DNA of 64,000 bases from Desulfobacteraceae bacterium. GTDB lineage: Bacteria; Desulfobacterota; Desulfobacteria; Desulfobacterales; SURF-7. Within the stretch, counting starts at the first letter, position 1; every line of letters starts with the position of its first letter. The position numbers were made by a program, and so were the translations under genes. This document shows, piece by piece, positions 43,749-53,824 of the stretch. The notes below the pieces were generated by a model. That model made no database searches. It was not told the origin of the DNA and saw nothing but the letters and a program-made list of their open reading frames with translations. The stretch lies in NCBI GenBank assembly GCA_003599865.1, contig QZKS01000026.1, positions 17,804 to 81,803 of the forward strand, read 5' to 3'.

Positions 43749-46700
43749 TTATTGCACCTGAGCCCGTTCAAAATTGACGGAAACGATTTTCGATATCCCC
43801 TTGGTTTCCATGGTCACACCGAACAAGGTATCCGCATATTCCATGGAACGCTTGTTGTGCGTGATCATCACAATCTGGGACTGGTCGCCGATAATTTTTA
43901 CCAGTTCGTTGAATCTTTCCACATTGGCTTCATCCAGCGGCGCATCAATCTCATCCATCAAACAAAAAGATGCCGGCTTGATTAAAAAAATGGAAAAAAT
44001 AAAGGCAATGGCGGAAAGCGCTTTTTCACCGCCGGAGAGCAGGCTGAGCCGTGTCAGTTTTTTTCCGGGAGGATGGATCAGGAATTCAACACCGGTTTCA
44101 AGCGGTTTATCCGGTTCCGTCAGTACCAGTCTGGCGGTCCCGCCATTAAACAGTTTGGGAAAAACCTCCCCCAGTTTTTCATTCACCAGTTCAAAGGTTT
44201 TCATAAACCGGTCCTGGGTGATCCGGTTGATCTTCCGGATCACCTTTTGCAGGTCATCCAGCGCTTTGACCAGATCCTCCTGCTGACCGGTCAAAAATTC
44301 AAACCGGGTTTTCAGTTCCTCATATTCACGAATGGCTCCCAGGTTTACATCTCCAATCCGTTCAATTTTTTGTCGGAGATCTTCCAGCTCTTTTTCCATT
44401 TTAACGACATCAGGAGGATTCTGTTCGCTGCCGGATGCATTGATTTCCGCTCGATAATCATCAATGCTGCGATGATATCGTTCCACTAAACGAGCGGCGA
44501 TATTCTCCTGTTTGATCCGCCTCTGGGACTGTTCAATTTCAAGATACCGGCGTTTTTCCAGGATCTCTTCCCGTTCACTTTTAATGGTTGAGACAATCGT
44601 ATCGTTTTCCTGCAACCGCTGATCGATGCTGCGATAATCGGTCTCATTGTTTTCCAGTTCCATTTCCAGCTTCCGGTATTCCTCATACATGTTTGGAAGA
44701 ACTTCATCATACTGTCCGATTTTCTCCAGGCTCTCCGATTTTCTGGCTTTTTTCAGAGAAATCTCCTGGGATAACTGTTCCAGCCGCCGGATTCCATCAT
44801 CCTGAAACTCTTTTAACCGCCGCAGTGTATGATTGCTGTTGTCGTATTTTGCGCCAAATGACGTCAGACGAAGCTTAATCTCCACAACACGCTGATGAAA
44901 CGCCTGCATCCTCTGAGAAACCGTGCTGATCTGTTCCGTTGTCCTTGCCACTTCATTCTGGGAAGCCCGCACTTCCGCCTCTATATTGGCAAGTGCCTTG
45001 TTGTAGTTCTCCATCTCATCGTCAATGTCGCTTTCCTCTCCCAGAAGCTGTTCCTGTTCCAGGCGGACGATTTCCAGATGACGTTTTGCATGTTTGAGCT
45101 CTTCCGTTGCCTTATACAACTGCTTCTCGGCTTCTGTTTCATCCCGGACAGCGCTGTTTTTATCCTCAATCAGCTTTTGCAGATCCGTCTCATATATCCG
45201 GACTGCAGACTCCAGTTCCTGCTGAACATGGTGGGCTTTTTCCAGTGCTTCTGCAAAATCCGCCGACTCCTTCTCCAGATTCCGGATTTCCTGTTTTTTG
45301 GCCAGAATTCCGGTCAGCTTGTCCTGGCTGCCGCCGACCATGATTCCCTCATATGAAATCATGTCTCCATTTTTGCTGACAATCATTTGAGGACCGCATC
45401 CGTTGCTGTTGTTCCGGATGGTTACCGCTTCCGAAAAATCATCGGCCACCACAATATGCCCCAGAAGCGTTCCGGCAATATCCTCATAGCCTTTTTTGAC
45501 CTCAACATAATTCAGCAGAAGATTGGTTTTCAACGGATCATGTTCTGCATTCCCGTTCCGGTTCTTCAACGCGGAAACCGGTATGAAGCCGCCTCTGCCG
45601 GAGCTGCTTTCCTGAAGATATTCAATCGACTGAACACCGGCCTGCTGGTCTTCCACCAGGATATACTGGAGCGACTCACCCAAAACGGCTTCCACGGCGG
45701 TTTCATATCCGGGCTTCGGCGAAATGATATCCGCTGTCAGCCCGATCACACCGGCGGCCTCTCTTTTCATGATCGCCCGGACACCATCCCGGTACCACTC
45801 AAAATTCTTATCCATTTTGACCAGGGCGGAATGACGGGATTTGATTTTGCTGTGTTCAAACTCCAGGGTTTGCACATGCTTGACCTGCTGCCCCAGTGCC
45901 CGGCTCTTTTCCGCCAGCAGGGTTTTCATCTCCTCTATGCGGCCGGTCAGCGCTTCCACCTCTTCCCGGATGGACTTCATTCCTTCGGCCGCTTCTTTTT
46001 CCTTTCGCTCCAGTTCGGAAACCAGTTGTGCTGCCTTGAGTTCTTCCTCATCCGTCCGTTTGAGCCGTCTTTTCAGATTTTCCTTGTTATTGGAGGCATT
46101 CTGATAAATGTTTTTATAACGTGCCTCGTCTGCAATCAGATCCATCAGGCGTTTCTTTTCCCGTTCCAGATGCTGATTCATGGACGAAAGCTCCTGCTGG
46201 ATGTCGTCGACAGACCGGTTCTCGGTTTCCAGAAGCTTCTTGTCTTCCGCTATCCTGCCGCTCAGGTTTCTGATTTCATCCTGAGCCTGAACCACCTCAA
46301 CCCCGATCTGTTGATTCTTGTTTTCCAGGTCTACCCGGGCTGTTTCCAGAGATTCAATTTCGCTGGAAAATCCTTCAAGATTCTTTTTCAGGTGAGCAAG
46401 ATCATTTTCGATTTTATCGGTCTTGCGTTGCACTTCAAATTTTTGTGCTTTCTGTGCGGCAATCAACTGGTTTTTCTGTGTCCGTTCCAGCTTGATTTTT
46501 TCAATTTCGGCATCCAGCCGGCTAAGCTGGGAACCATGGGCCATGTCCTTGTCTTTTAAACCCTGTAAAATCAGATCCGCTTCCAGAATCTGGGAGGTAT
46601 AATAATCATAGTAATCAATGGCAATTCGAACTTCGAGTTCCTGAATCTGCGTCTGAAATTCTCTGTACCGTTCCGCCTTTTTGGCCTGCAGTTTCAAACC

Positions 46701-47318
46701 GTTCATCTGGCGGCTCACTTCGGTAATGATATCTTTTACGCGCAATAGATTCTGATTGGTGGCACCGACCTTTCGAAGCGCTTCATTCTTGCGGTTCTTA
46801 TATCGCGTGACACCGGCCGCCTCATCAATAAATTCCCGCCGTTCTTCCGGTCCGGCATCGGTGATCGCGCCGATATTGCCCTGCTGGATTACCGCATAGG
46901 ACCGTGCCCCCATTCCGCTTCCCCAAAAAATGTTATGAATGTCCTTCAGCCGGCAAGGTTGTTTGTTCAGAAAATAGGATCTTTCACCGGAACGGTATTG
47001 CCTGCGGGTAATCATAATTTCCGAAAAATCTTTCAATTCCTCCGGAACAGACCCATTGTCATTGATCAGGGTCAATGTGACTTCCGCCATATTCAGCGGC
47101 GCCTTGCCCCGGGCTCCGGAAAAAATGATATCCTCCATGGATTTACCCCGGAGCTGCTTGACGCTCTGTTCCCCCATCACCCATTTTAAGGCATCCATGA
47201 TATTGCTTTTCCCGCATCCATTGGGCCCGACAACCGCTGAAATGCCTGTGGGAAATTCGATGCTCGACCGATCAAGGAAGGATTTGAATCCTGTTATTTC
47301 CAATTTTTTTAGTTTCAC
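43749..47318 (-). CDS. smc: Chromosome segregation SMC protein
   Basis: ATPase that condenses and segregates chromosomes with ScpA/ScpB. About 1189 residues, the usual size. The N-terminal head has Walker A GPNGCGKSNIMDALKW; long coiled coils flank a hinge at about residues 500-650 (VIGLTADIISPKPGYETAV); the C-terminal head has the signature LSGGEKALSAIAF and Walker B CLMDEIDAPLDEANV. The GTG start at 47318 is preferred because AAAGGG lies nine bases upstream; a TTG three codons earlier is possible. No scpA or scpB is adjacent. It precedes ftsY on the same strand. Confidence 0.96.
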   Translation of the reverse strand: MKLKKLEITGFKSFLDRSSIEFPTGISAVVGPNGCGKSNIMDALKWVMGEQSVKQLRGKSMEDIIFSGARGKAPLNMAEVTLTLINDNGSVPEELKDFSEIMITRRQYRSGERSYFLNKQPCRLKDIHNIFWGSGMGARSYAVIQQGNIGAITDAGPEERREFIDEAAGVTRYKNRKNEALRKVGATNQNLLRVKDIITEVSRQMNGLKLQAKKAERYREFQTQIQELEVRIAIDYYDYYTSQILEADLILQGLKDKDMAHGSQLSRLDAEIEKIKLERTQKNQLIAAQKAQKFEVQRKTDKIENDLAHLKKNLEGFSSEIESLETARVDLENKNQQIGVEVVQAQDEIRNLSGRIAEDKKLLETENRSVDDIQQELSSMNQHLEREKKRLMDLIADEARYKNIYQNASNNKENLKRRLKRTDEEELKAAQLVSELERKEKEAAEGMKSIREEVEALTGRIEEMKTLLAEKSRALGQQVKHVQTLEFEHSKIKSRHSALVKMDKNFEWYRDGVRAIMKREAAGVIGLTADIISPKPGYETAVEAVLGESLQYILVEDQQAGVQSIEYLQESSSGRGGFIPVSALKNRNGNAEHDPLKTNLLLNYVEVKKGYEDIAGTLLGHIVVADDFSEAVTIRNNSNGCGPQMIVSKNGDMISYEGIMVGGSQDKLTGILAKKQEIRNLEKESADFAEALEKAHHVQQELESAVRIYETDLQKLIEDKNSAVRDETEAEKQLYKATEELKHAKRHLEIVRLEQEQLLGEESDIDDEMENYNKALANIEAEVRASQNEVARTTEQISTVSQRMQAFHQRVVEIKLRLTSFGAKYDNSNHTLRRLKEFQDDGIRRLEQLSQEISLKKARKSESLEKIGQYDEVLPNMYEEYRKLEMELENNETDYRSIDQRLQENDTIVSTIKSEREEILEKRRYLEIEQSQRRIKQENIAARLVERYHRSIDDYRAEINASGSEQNPPDVVKMEKELEDLRQKIERIGDVNLGAIREYEELKTRFEFLTGQQEDLVKALDDLQKVIRKINRITQDRFMKTFELVNEKLGEVFPKLFNGGTARLVLTEPDKPLETGVEFLIHPPGKKLTRLSLLSGGEKALSAIAFIFSIFLIKPASFCLMDEIDAPLDEANVERFNELVKIIGDQSQIVMITHNKRSMEYADTLFGVTMETKGISKIVSVNFERAQVQ

Positions 47319-47659
47319 TGCAAGCAACCCTTTGCTATAATATGTCCGTTCACTGCAATGCCGGAATAAAGAAGATATCTATTGAATTTTATTTGTCTTA
47401 TATAGAAACGGCTTTTGACACAGCCTGTCTTGATGTGGTTCATTTCATATCAAAAGCCATCTGGTTTGTAAAGATAAAAACACAAGGTAAGGGGTTTGCA
47501 CGTTAAACAGGTACAATATATAGTATATATGCCTTCTTAAAAAAAAGTATAAGCACCCCCTTTGCTTTTGATGTTCAGAGATGAAGAAAATCAGGAATTT
47601 AGAAAATATGAAATCCCTCCCTTGACACGGATATCGGCTCGCATGTAAGGTTAACGGCT
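47319..47659. other. Intergenic region between smc and diguanylate cyclase gene
   Basis: A 341-base AT-rich divergent gap. For the plus strand a TTGACA lies at 47621-47626 but would give a start almost at the ATG, with a poor -10, so it is doubtful. An AT stretch ATATATAGTATATAT near 47515-47530 may hold a promoter. No gene is apparent. Confidence 0.4.
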
Positions 47660-49288
47660 ATGAACGAAGATTCTTCCAGCAAAGCTATTCAATTGTTTGC
47701 CGAAATTTCCATTGATTCGCTGAAAAAACTTGCGTCAAAAGGACGTGAACTGTCTTCAGAAGCGCTGATCCGGGAGCTGCAGTCCAACAAGGAGATCAAA
47801 GCCTTTTTCTCCGGCAAGGATGCTGGATCGGCAACGATCAATCAACTGGAAAAAAAAAATAAACAAACCCTTGCCCAGAAAGACAAATTGCTGAAACAGC
47901 TGCAAGAAACAGAAAATAAGGCTTCAAAAATCAATACGTTTTACAGACAAGCCCTTTCCACCCTCATCAATGTGCTGGGAACCGGCGAACAAAAAACACT
48001 GCAAGCACCCCTGAGTCAATTCAAAAGCCTGGTCCTGGAAGAAACCGACATTGATCTGCTTTCCGATGCATTGCAAAACCTGAAAGATGTTGCTTTCCGG
48101 GGCGGCATTCAGGAATCAGCGGCAGGAGACAAGGAAAAATCATCTTCATTTTTCGGAAAGCTGTTGAAAACCCCGGAACCCGAAAAATCCGAATCACCCC
48201 CATTCCAGACCATTTTTATCAAGCACCTGAGAACGGCATACCAGGATATTCTGGATCAATTCAGTCTGTATCTGGGGGAAAAGTATCTGGACAGGCTCTC
48301 CCATCTTGGAAAACAGCTTCGCGAGGGAAAAGCCTTAGATGATTTTCTGAAAATCCGGCGGGAAATTATCGCCCTGGTTTCGGTATATATCAATAATATA
48401 AGTGCAGAACGGGAACTCACCGCAGAATTTATCAAAGAAATCGGAAAACGGCTGATCGAGCTGGAAAATTATATTCTAGAGTCCCTTTCCCTTAACCGCG
48501 ATCAACATCAGACCAATCAGGGATTCAATACACTGCTCGAGAAACAGATCGGCGAACTGAGAAGCAGTGTTGATTTCAGCAAGACGCTGGCAGAGCTGAA
48601 ACAGGCTGTTGTATCCCGGCTGGAAATCATCAACCAGGCTTTGGAAGACAAAAACCAGAAGGATTCGATTCACCGAAAAGATACTGATCAAAAAGTGACG
48701 ATCCTGCAGAATCACCTGGCAGAGATGAAGGAAAAAATTTCAACGGCAGACGAACAATCCAGGATACTGGAGCAGGAGCTGCTCAGCGATCCCCTGACCG
48801 GAGCCAATAACAGACGGGCATATGACCGGACTATTGAAAATGAAATGAGTCGTTACCGTCGATATAAAAGGCCCTTTTCCCTGCTTCTGCTGGATGTGGA
48901 CCATTTTAAAAAGATCAACGACACTTACGGACATGTCATTGGGGACAAATGCCTGAAGGAAATCATCAAACGCATCAAACCAGCACTGCGGGAAACGGAC
49001 TTTCTTGCGCGATACGGAGGAGAAGAGTTTATCGTCATTCTTCCGGAAACCGGCGGAGAGATCGCACAACAAACAGCGGAAAGGCTGCGGAGTATCATTG
49101 AAAACATCGAATTTCTTCATAAAAAAGAACAGGTAAAAATCACCATCAGTATCGGCGCAACCCAGGCAAGGCCCGAAGATGAAACCCATGAATCGATTTT
49201 TCATCGTACGGACAAGGCCTTGTATGAAGCAAAAAATGCAGGCAGAAACAGGGTTGTATTCCATAATGAATCAACAATAATATTTTAA
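47660..49288 (+). CDS. Diguanylate cyclase with long coiled-coil N-terminus
   Basis: Makes cyclic di-GMP from two GTP. The C-terminal GGDEF domain (about residues 375-540) is complete: DPLTGANNRRAYD, the metal site LLLDVDHFKKINDTYGH, catalytic YGGEEF and the inhibitory I-site RETD five residues before it, so feedback inhibition is expected. The first 370 residues have no membrane segment; they are helical and coiled-coil-like, with no recognised sensor, so the protein is probably cytosolic and controlled by partner binding. The ribosome site is weak. It ends 34 bases before the PPi-phosphofructokinase gene, in the same direction. Confidence 0.92.
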   Translation: MNEDSSSKAIQLFAEISIDSLKKLASKGRELSSEALIRELQSNKEIKAFFSGKDAGSATINQLEKKNKQTLAQKDKLLKQLQETENKASKINTFYRQALSTLINVLGTGEQKTLQAPLSQFKSLVLEETDIDLLSDALQNLKDVAFRGGIQESAAGDKEKSSSFFGKLLKTPEPEKSESPPFQTIFIKHLRTAYQDILDQFSLYLGEKYLDRLSHLGKQLREGKALDDFLKIRREIIALVSVYINNISAERELTAEFIKEIGKRLIELENYILESLSLNRDQHQTNQGFNTLLEKQIGELRSSVDFSKTLAELKQAVVSRLEIINQALEDKNQKDSIHRKDTDQKVTILQNHLAEMKEKISTADEQSRILEQELLSDPLTGANNRRAYDRTIENEMSRYRRYKRPFSLLLLDVDHFKKINDTYGHVIGDKCLKEIIKRIKPALRETDFLARYGGEEFIVILPETGGEIAQQTAERLRSIIENIEFLHKKEQVKITISIGATQARPEDETHESIFHRTDKALYEAKNAGRNRVVFHNESTIIF

Positions 49289-49322
49289 TACGCAAAGATA
49301 TCTGAAAGCTATGGAGGAAAAA

Positions 49323-51431
49323 ATGCCGGAAAAGGAACCAAGCAGTATTGATAAGCTGATGAATCATCCTGATGTCCTTATTGCCACCAGCAACGAAAAC
49401 CAGGAACTTCTGGAACGAAGGGCATACAAACCTCCTGCCTGCGACGTCTTCAACAGCCGATACAATTATCTTGAGACCCTGGAAGAATATTGCTTTGAAC
49501 TGGACCGGGAAACCAGAAAACAACTGCCCGGTCTGATCAACAACAAAGTACAGGCTGTCCGCTCCGTAGATACACCGGAACCGGCACTGAAAAAAGAATA
49601 TGACAGGCCGCGAAGAATCGGAATTGTATTCTCCGGAGGTCCGGCACCCGGTGGTCACAATGTGATCGCCGGTCTTTATGATGCTGCCCTGAAAGCCAAT
49701 CCAAAAAATAAGATTTTGGGTTTTTTACTGGGACCGGACGGCATTATCGAAAATGAAGCCATAGAACTGACGAAAGAGATGGTTGACCGATACCGGAACC
49801 TGGGTGGTTTTACCATGATCAAAACCGGCCGTACCAAAATCGATACGCCGGAAAAAATGACCCTTTCCAAACAAACCTGTAAAGATCTGAACCTGGATGC
49901 GATTGTCATTGTCGGTGGAGATGACTCCAATACCAATGCGGCATTTCTTGCACAGGAATTGAAAAATGACGGTATCCAGGTAATCGGCGTACCGAAAACC
50001 ATTGACGGCGACATTCAGGTCCGGGATTCCAAAGGTCAGGTCTTATGTGCCATGTCTTTCGGCTTCCACACGGCCGCAAGATCCTTTGCAAAGGAGATCA
50101 GCAATCTATGCAATGATTGCAGTTCCGATGTCAAATACTGGCACATCTGCAAGGTCATGGGAAGGGTCGCCAGTCACCTGGCCCTGGAAGTGGCCCTACA
50201 AACCCATGCAAACATGACCCTGATTGGTGAAGACCTGGCAAATTATGTGGACAAAAGAAGGGTTGCCCAGGCTGAAAAACAAGGCACCGTGGATTATACC
50301 GCATACGGCATGACCCTCCGCCACCTGTCCCGGTTGGTCTGTGAAGGAATTGTCAGACGCGCTGCCGTAGGGAAGAATTACGGCGTGCTGGTCATTCCGG
50401 AAGGCGTTCTCGAATTTATCAATGAAATTCAGATTTTCATCACCAAGCTCAATGTGATCATCGCAGAATACAACGCAACCCATGATAAAAACTTTCACAA
50501 AGAATTTCCTTTGCTGGAAGACAAGCTGGATTATCTTCGCAGACTGGCCAGACAATCCAGAGAAGAGGAGATCATCTCCGTCTGGAACACGCGGGATGAT
50601 GATCTGTTCAATGATATTCCGGCATTTTTTCAGGAAGGCCTGTTAATGGAAAGGGACAGTCACGGCAACTTCCAGTTTTCCCTGGTCGAAACCGATAAAA
50701 TTATTATGGGGCTGGTGAAGGATTATTTGAATATTCTGGAAGAAAAAGGAAAATACAAGCTTGGAATCCAAAAGGATTTTTTCCGGAAAACCCTGAAGAA
50801 AGACGGACTGGACCCTGACTTTTTCGGGCCGGTCCTGTTTCGGAATTATGATGACGGCCCCTATCTGCTGGTGAAGGAATCCATCATGTCCATTAAAACG
50901 CTCAAGCAGGAACTGACACGGGGCAAGGCCATCAAGAACGGGGACAAGATACCGAAAGCCATCGAAAAAGTGTATAAAAAATCCGTACCGAATTTTAAGA
51001 CACAACTGCACTTTTACGGATATGACGGCAGAGGGAGCGATCCAAGCCGCTTTGACTGCAATTACACCTACAATCTTGGTTTGACCGTTTTTGCATTGAT
51101 CGCCAACGGTGCCACCGGACAGATGGCGGCAATCAAAAATCTTGAATTTGATTTTTCCGAATGGCAACCCATCGGCATCCCCATTGCTCCGCTGATGCGG
51201 CTGGAAGAAAGAAAAGGCCGGCTGACGCTGGTTCTTGAAAAAAGCATTGTGAACACGGACTCCACGGCTTTTAAGGTGGTTGAAACACTGCGGGAAAAAT
51301 GGCTGGCCGCAACTCCGGAAGAGGATAATTATCGAAGACCCGGACCCATACGGTTTACCGGCAAAAGCGAAGAGGACCGGCCGCTGACACTGGTGCTGAA
51401 TGCCCTTCCCAACGGGCATGCACAGGAATAA
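49323..51431 (+). CDS. pfp: Pyrophosphate-dependent 6-phosphofructokinase
   Basis: Interconverts fructose 6-phosphate and fructose 1,6-bisphosphate with PPi, working in glycolysis and gluconeogenesis. At 702 residues it belongs to the long PFP branch. It has GIVFSGGPAPGGHNV, the PPi-type GGDDSNTNAA, the catalytic VPKTIDGDI and the sugar-phosphate KVMGRVASHLALE; GGDDS instead of GGDGS and the PKTIDGD motif mark PPi use over ATP. The ATG at 49323 is preferred because GGAGG lies five bases before it; an ATG four codons earlier overlaps that site. It saves ATP in anaerobes. It follows the diguanylate cyclase gene closely, perhaps in one operon. Confidence 0.94.
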   Translation: MPEKEPSSIDKLMNHPDVLIATSNENQELLERRAYKPPACDVFNSRYNYLETLEEYCFELDRETRKQLPGLINNKVQAVRSVDTPEPALKKEYDRPRRIGIVFSGGPAPGGHNVIAGLYDAALKANPKNKILGFLLGPDGIIENEAIELTKEMVDRYRNLGGFTMIKTGRTKIDTPEKMTLSKQTCKDLNLDAIVIVGGDDSNTNAAFLAQELKNDGIQVIGVPKTIDGDIQVRDSKGQVLCAMSFGFHTAARSFAKEISNLCNDCSSDVKYWHICKVMGRVASHLALEVALQTHANMTLIGEDLANYVDKRRVAQAEKQGTVDYTAYGMTLRHLSRLVCEGIVRRAAVGKNYGVLVIPEGVLEFINEIQIFITKLNVIIAEYNATHDKNFHKEFPLLEDKLDYLRRLARQSREEEIISVWNTRDDDLFNDIPAFFQEGLLMERDSHGNFQFSLVETDKIIMGLVKDYLNILEEKGKYKLGIQKDFFRKTLKKDGLDPDFFGPVLFRNYDDGPYLLVKESIMSIKTLKQELTRGKAIKNGDKIPKAIEKVYKKSVPNFKTQLHFYGYDGRGSDPSRFDCNYTYNLGLTVFALIANGATGQMAAIKNLEFDFSEWQPIGIPIAPLMRLEERKGRLTLVLEKSIVNTDSTAFKVVETLREKWLAATPEEDNYRRPGPIRFTGKSEEDRPLTLVLNALPNGHAQE

Positions 51432-51512
51432 AAAAGACGAACCTTAAAAACCGGCAACAGATTCCATGATCAAAAATCTCCAGCATGGTCGCTGTGCCGG
51501 TTTCCGGATGGA

Positions 51513-52478
51513 CTACCGGTCTTTTTTCGCAAAACAGGACCATGCTGCTGCCAGTCGCTTTTCTCTTGCTTCTTTAGCGATACCCATCAGCTTTTGATCC
51601 CGAATCCATGCGTTTCTTGTTCCGGCTTCAACATCCGTCCAATACGGCTCGATGATGTTTATCAATCGGGCCGTCTGATTCAGAATGCTTCCGAGAACAA
51701 TATGAACCGCCGGGTTTTTCGGATTCTCTGCGGAAAGAGCTCGAAAACCCGTCAGCAGAAGCAAACACTCTGCCTGAATTTCGTGAGGCCATCCATATTG
51801 ATCGGCAACACGGAACAGATACCCGATGATGGCGGCAGAAACATGGATATCCTCGATGGTCCGGAATGGTTTGATATAATCAAGGTACCCATCTCCCGGC
51901 AACAGGTTTTCTTCCTTGACCGGGACTTTTTCCAGCAACAGAATCCCGTGGCTGATCTCGGTCACAAACGGGAGTTCTTTCATGGGGATCACCGTAATGC
52001 CGGGAACATCACGTTTTATATCAATCATCTGTATCCGGTTTCTTCCGTCCGGGGATATACCTTTTGATGCGGCAATCATCAGACGACCGGCCTCACCGGC
52101 ATTGGTTATAAACTGTTTCCGTCCATTCATCTCCCAGACAGGTGAAGGATTTTTATTTTCTTTTATTGGATCAAGGCTTGTCCGTATCTTCCGCGGGTGC
52201 CCGCCTCCTTCTTCCGAGACACATAAGGCTGCTATGGTATGACATGGAAGAGAAGGGAAAAGATGCTGCAGGCTTGCCTGATAGCCTGCGGTAAACGCAT
52301 ATGCCACGCGATCGGCAACAAATCCGCCGGCGATGGCACGATCGATCGGATCATTCCAAGACTTCACGGTTTGAAGGTAAATCGGTTTCCACAAATTGAA
52401 TTCAGGATAGGTCTCATCTCTGTCTATTTCTTGCTCGGTTAATAGCCACTCTATGATGGAATCATCCTTTTTTTTCAT
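51513..52478 (-). CDS. Divergent acyl-CoA-dehydrogenase-like protein
   Basis: A 321-residue protein related to acyl-CoA dehydrogenases but shorter than the usual 380 residues. The middle has the flavin-site style CVSEEGGGHPRKIRT and VWEMNGRKQFITNAGEAGRLMIAAS, matching the family's SEPGAGSD and GxKxFITN motifs. The C-terminal helical domain is eroded: the usual catalytic Glu and flavin-contacting Arg/Gln patterns are not visible. It may be a non-catalytic or altered flavoprotein. AGGAAGGG lies before the ATG at 52478 (a GTG one codon earlier is possible). It is divergent from tgt and has no beta-oxidation neighbours. Confidence 0.65.
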   Translation of the reverse strand: MKKKDDSIIEWLLTEQEIDRDETYPEFNLWKPIYLQTVKSWNDPIDRAIAGGFVADRVAYAFTAGYQASLQHLFPSLPCHTIAALCVSEEGGGHPRKIRTSLDPIKENKNPSPVWEMNGRKQFITNAGEAGRLMIAASKGISPDGRNRIQMIDIKRDVPGITVIPMKELPFVTEISHGILLLEKVPVKEENLLPGDGYLDYIKPFRTIEDIHVSAAIIGYLFRVADQYGWPHEIQAECLLLLTGFRALSAENPKNPAVHIVLGSILNQTARLINIIEPYWTDVEAGTRNAWIRDQKLMGIAKEAREKRLAAAWSCFAKKDR

Positions 52479-52649
52479 CACAAGCCCTTCCTGTTTCTGT
52501 AAATTTTGATAAAATTCCGAGATGAAAAAACGGCAATCATCAAGTATTCCTTGACAAAATATACGAAATCATACAAAAAGCTTTCGTTCCCATGTCACAC
52601 ATGTGACATTCTTAACCTGATTGATCAACCATTTTTTCCGGCGGACACG

Positions 52650-53777
52650 ATGAAAGACATATCTTTTCAACTGATCAATACCGATCCATCCGGTGCCAGA
52701 CGCGGCAGATTCACCACCGCCCACGGTATCGTGGAAACTCCGGCATTTATGGTGGTGGGAACCGAAGGCTTTTTCCGTGCCGCCATGCCAAGGGATATCG
52801 AAGAGGCCGGCACCCAGATCGCCCTGGCCAATACCTATCATCTTTCAACCGCTGAACGGCTTGCCACGGTAAGCCGCTCCGGAGGGATCCATCGCTTTAT
52901 GGGATGGAACGGCCCCATCCTGACCGATTCCGGAGGGTTTCAGGTATTCTCCCTGCCGAATAAAAAAATCACGGAGGAAGGTGTAACCTTTTCCTTCAAG
53001 GAAAAAGAAACCCCTATTTTCCTGAGCCCCGAACGGTCTGTTGAAATCCAGAAAACCCTCGGCTCCGATATCGTCATGGCCTTTGATGAGTGCATCGAGT
53101 ATCCGGCTACCGAAGAGTATGTCTATCGCTCTGTGGAACGAACCACAAGGTGGGCGGAGCGGTGCCGCAATACCCCCCTTTCAGATCATCAGTTTCTCTT
53201 TGGAATTGTTCAGGGTGGTGTCTATCCGGAACTTCGCACCAAAAGTGCCCGCGAACTTACCGCCATCCCCTTTGAAGGATTTGCCATTGGCGGCGTCAGC
53301 GTCGGCGAAGGGCATAACCTGATGAAATCGGTTGTGACACATACAGCGCCCCTTCTCCCGGACGATAAACCCAAATATCTTATGGGGGTCGGTATGCCGG
53401 AAGACATCCTCGAGGCGGTACGCGGGGGAATGGACATGTTTGACTGTGTAATTCCCACCCGGTTTGCAAGGCTCGGAACCCTGTTCACCCGAACCGGGAA
53501 AATCCGGATTATGGACAGAACCTTCCGAAAAGACAAATTTCCACTGGACACAAAATGCAACTGCTATACCTGCAGGAACTACTCCCGAATGGTTCTTCGC
53601 TATCTTTTCTTTTCCAGTGATCCTCTGGCCTGGACCCTTGCCACGATACACAACGTCACTTTTTACCAGGATCTGATGAGAGACATCCGATCCGCCGTTG
53701 AAGCAAACCGGTATGGGGAATTCGTCAACGCTTTTCTGAAAATATATCAAAAAAACCCGTCAACGCCAAAACCATAA
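52650..53777 (+). CDS. tgt: tRNA-guanine transglycosylase
   Basis: Exchanges guanine for preQ1 at position 34 of tRNAs with GUN anticodons, in queuosine synthesis. The 375-residue length is standard. The nucleophile Asp and its region appear in GPILTDSGGFQVFSL and DMFDCVIPTRFARLGTLFT; the zinc ligands are CNCYTC and the following His in ATIHNVTFY. The start at 52650 (MKDISFQL) matches the family start; a longer in-frame version adds 48 residues without homology. GGCGGA lies just upstream. It is divergent from the acyl-CoA-dehydrogenase-like gene. A TTGACA at 52551 may be part of its promoter. Confidence 0.95.
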   Translation: MKDISFQLINTDPSGARRGRFTTAHGIVETPAFMVVGTEGFFRAAMPRDIEEAGTQIALANTYHLSTAERLATVSRSGGIHRFMGWNGPILTDSGGFQVFSLPNKKITEEGVTFSFKEKETPIFLSPERSVEIQKTLGSDIVMAFDECIEYPATEEYVYRSVERTTRWAERCRNTPLSDHQFLFGIVQGGVYPELRTKSARELTAIPFEGFAIGGVSVGEGHNLMKSVVTHTAPLLPDDKPKYLMGVGMPEDILEAVRGGMDMFDCVIPTRFARLGTLFTRTGKIRIMDRTFRKDKFPLDTKCNCYTCRNYSRMVLRYLFFSSDPLAWTLATIHNVTFYQDLMRDIRSAVEANRYGEFVNAFLKIYQKNPSTPKP

Positions 53778-53824
53778 TCGATTGGGCCCCAGAAGGAAAA
53801 TCAGAGTCTTTCTGCAAACCGTTA

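Noticed and set aside
47621..47650. TTGACA promoter just before the diguanylate cyclase gene
   Set aside because: The matching -10 would be a poor GTAAGG and the transcript would begin almost at the start codon.
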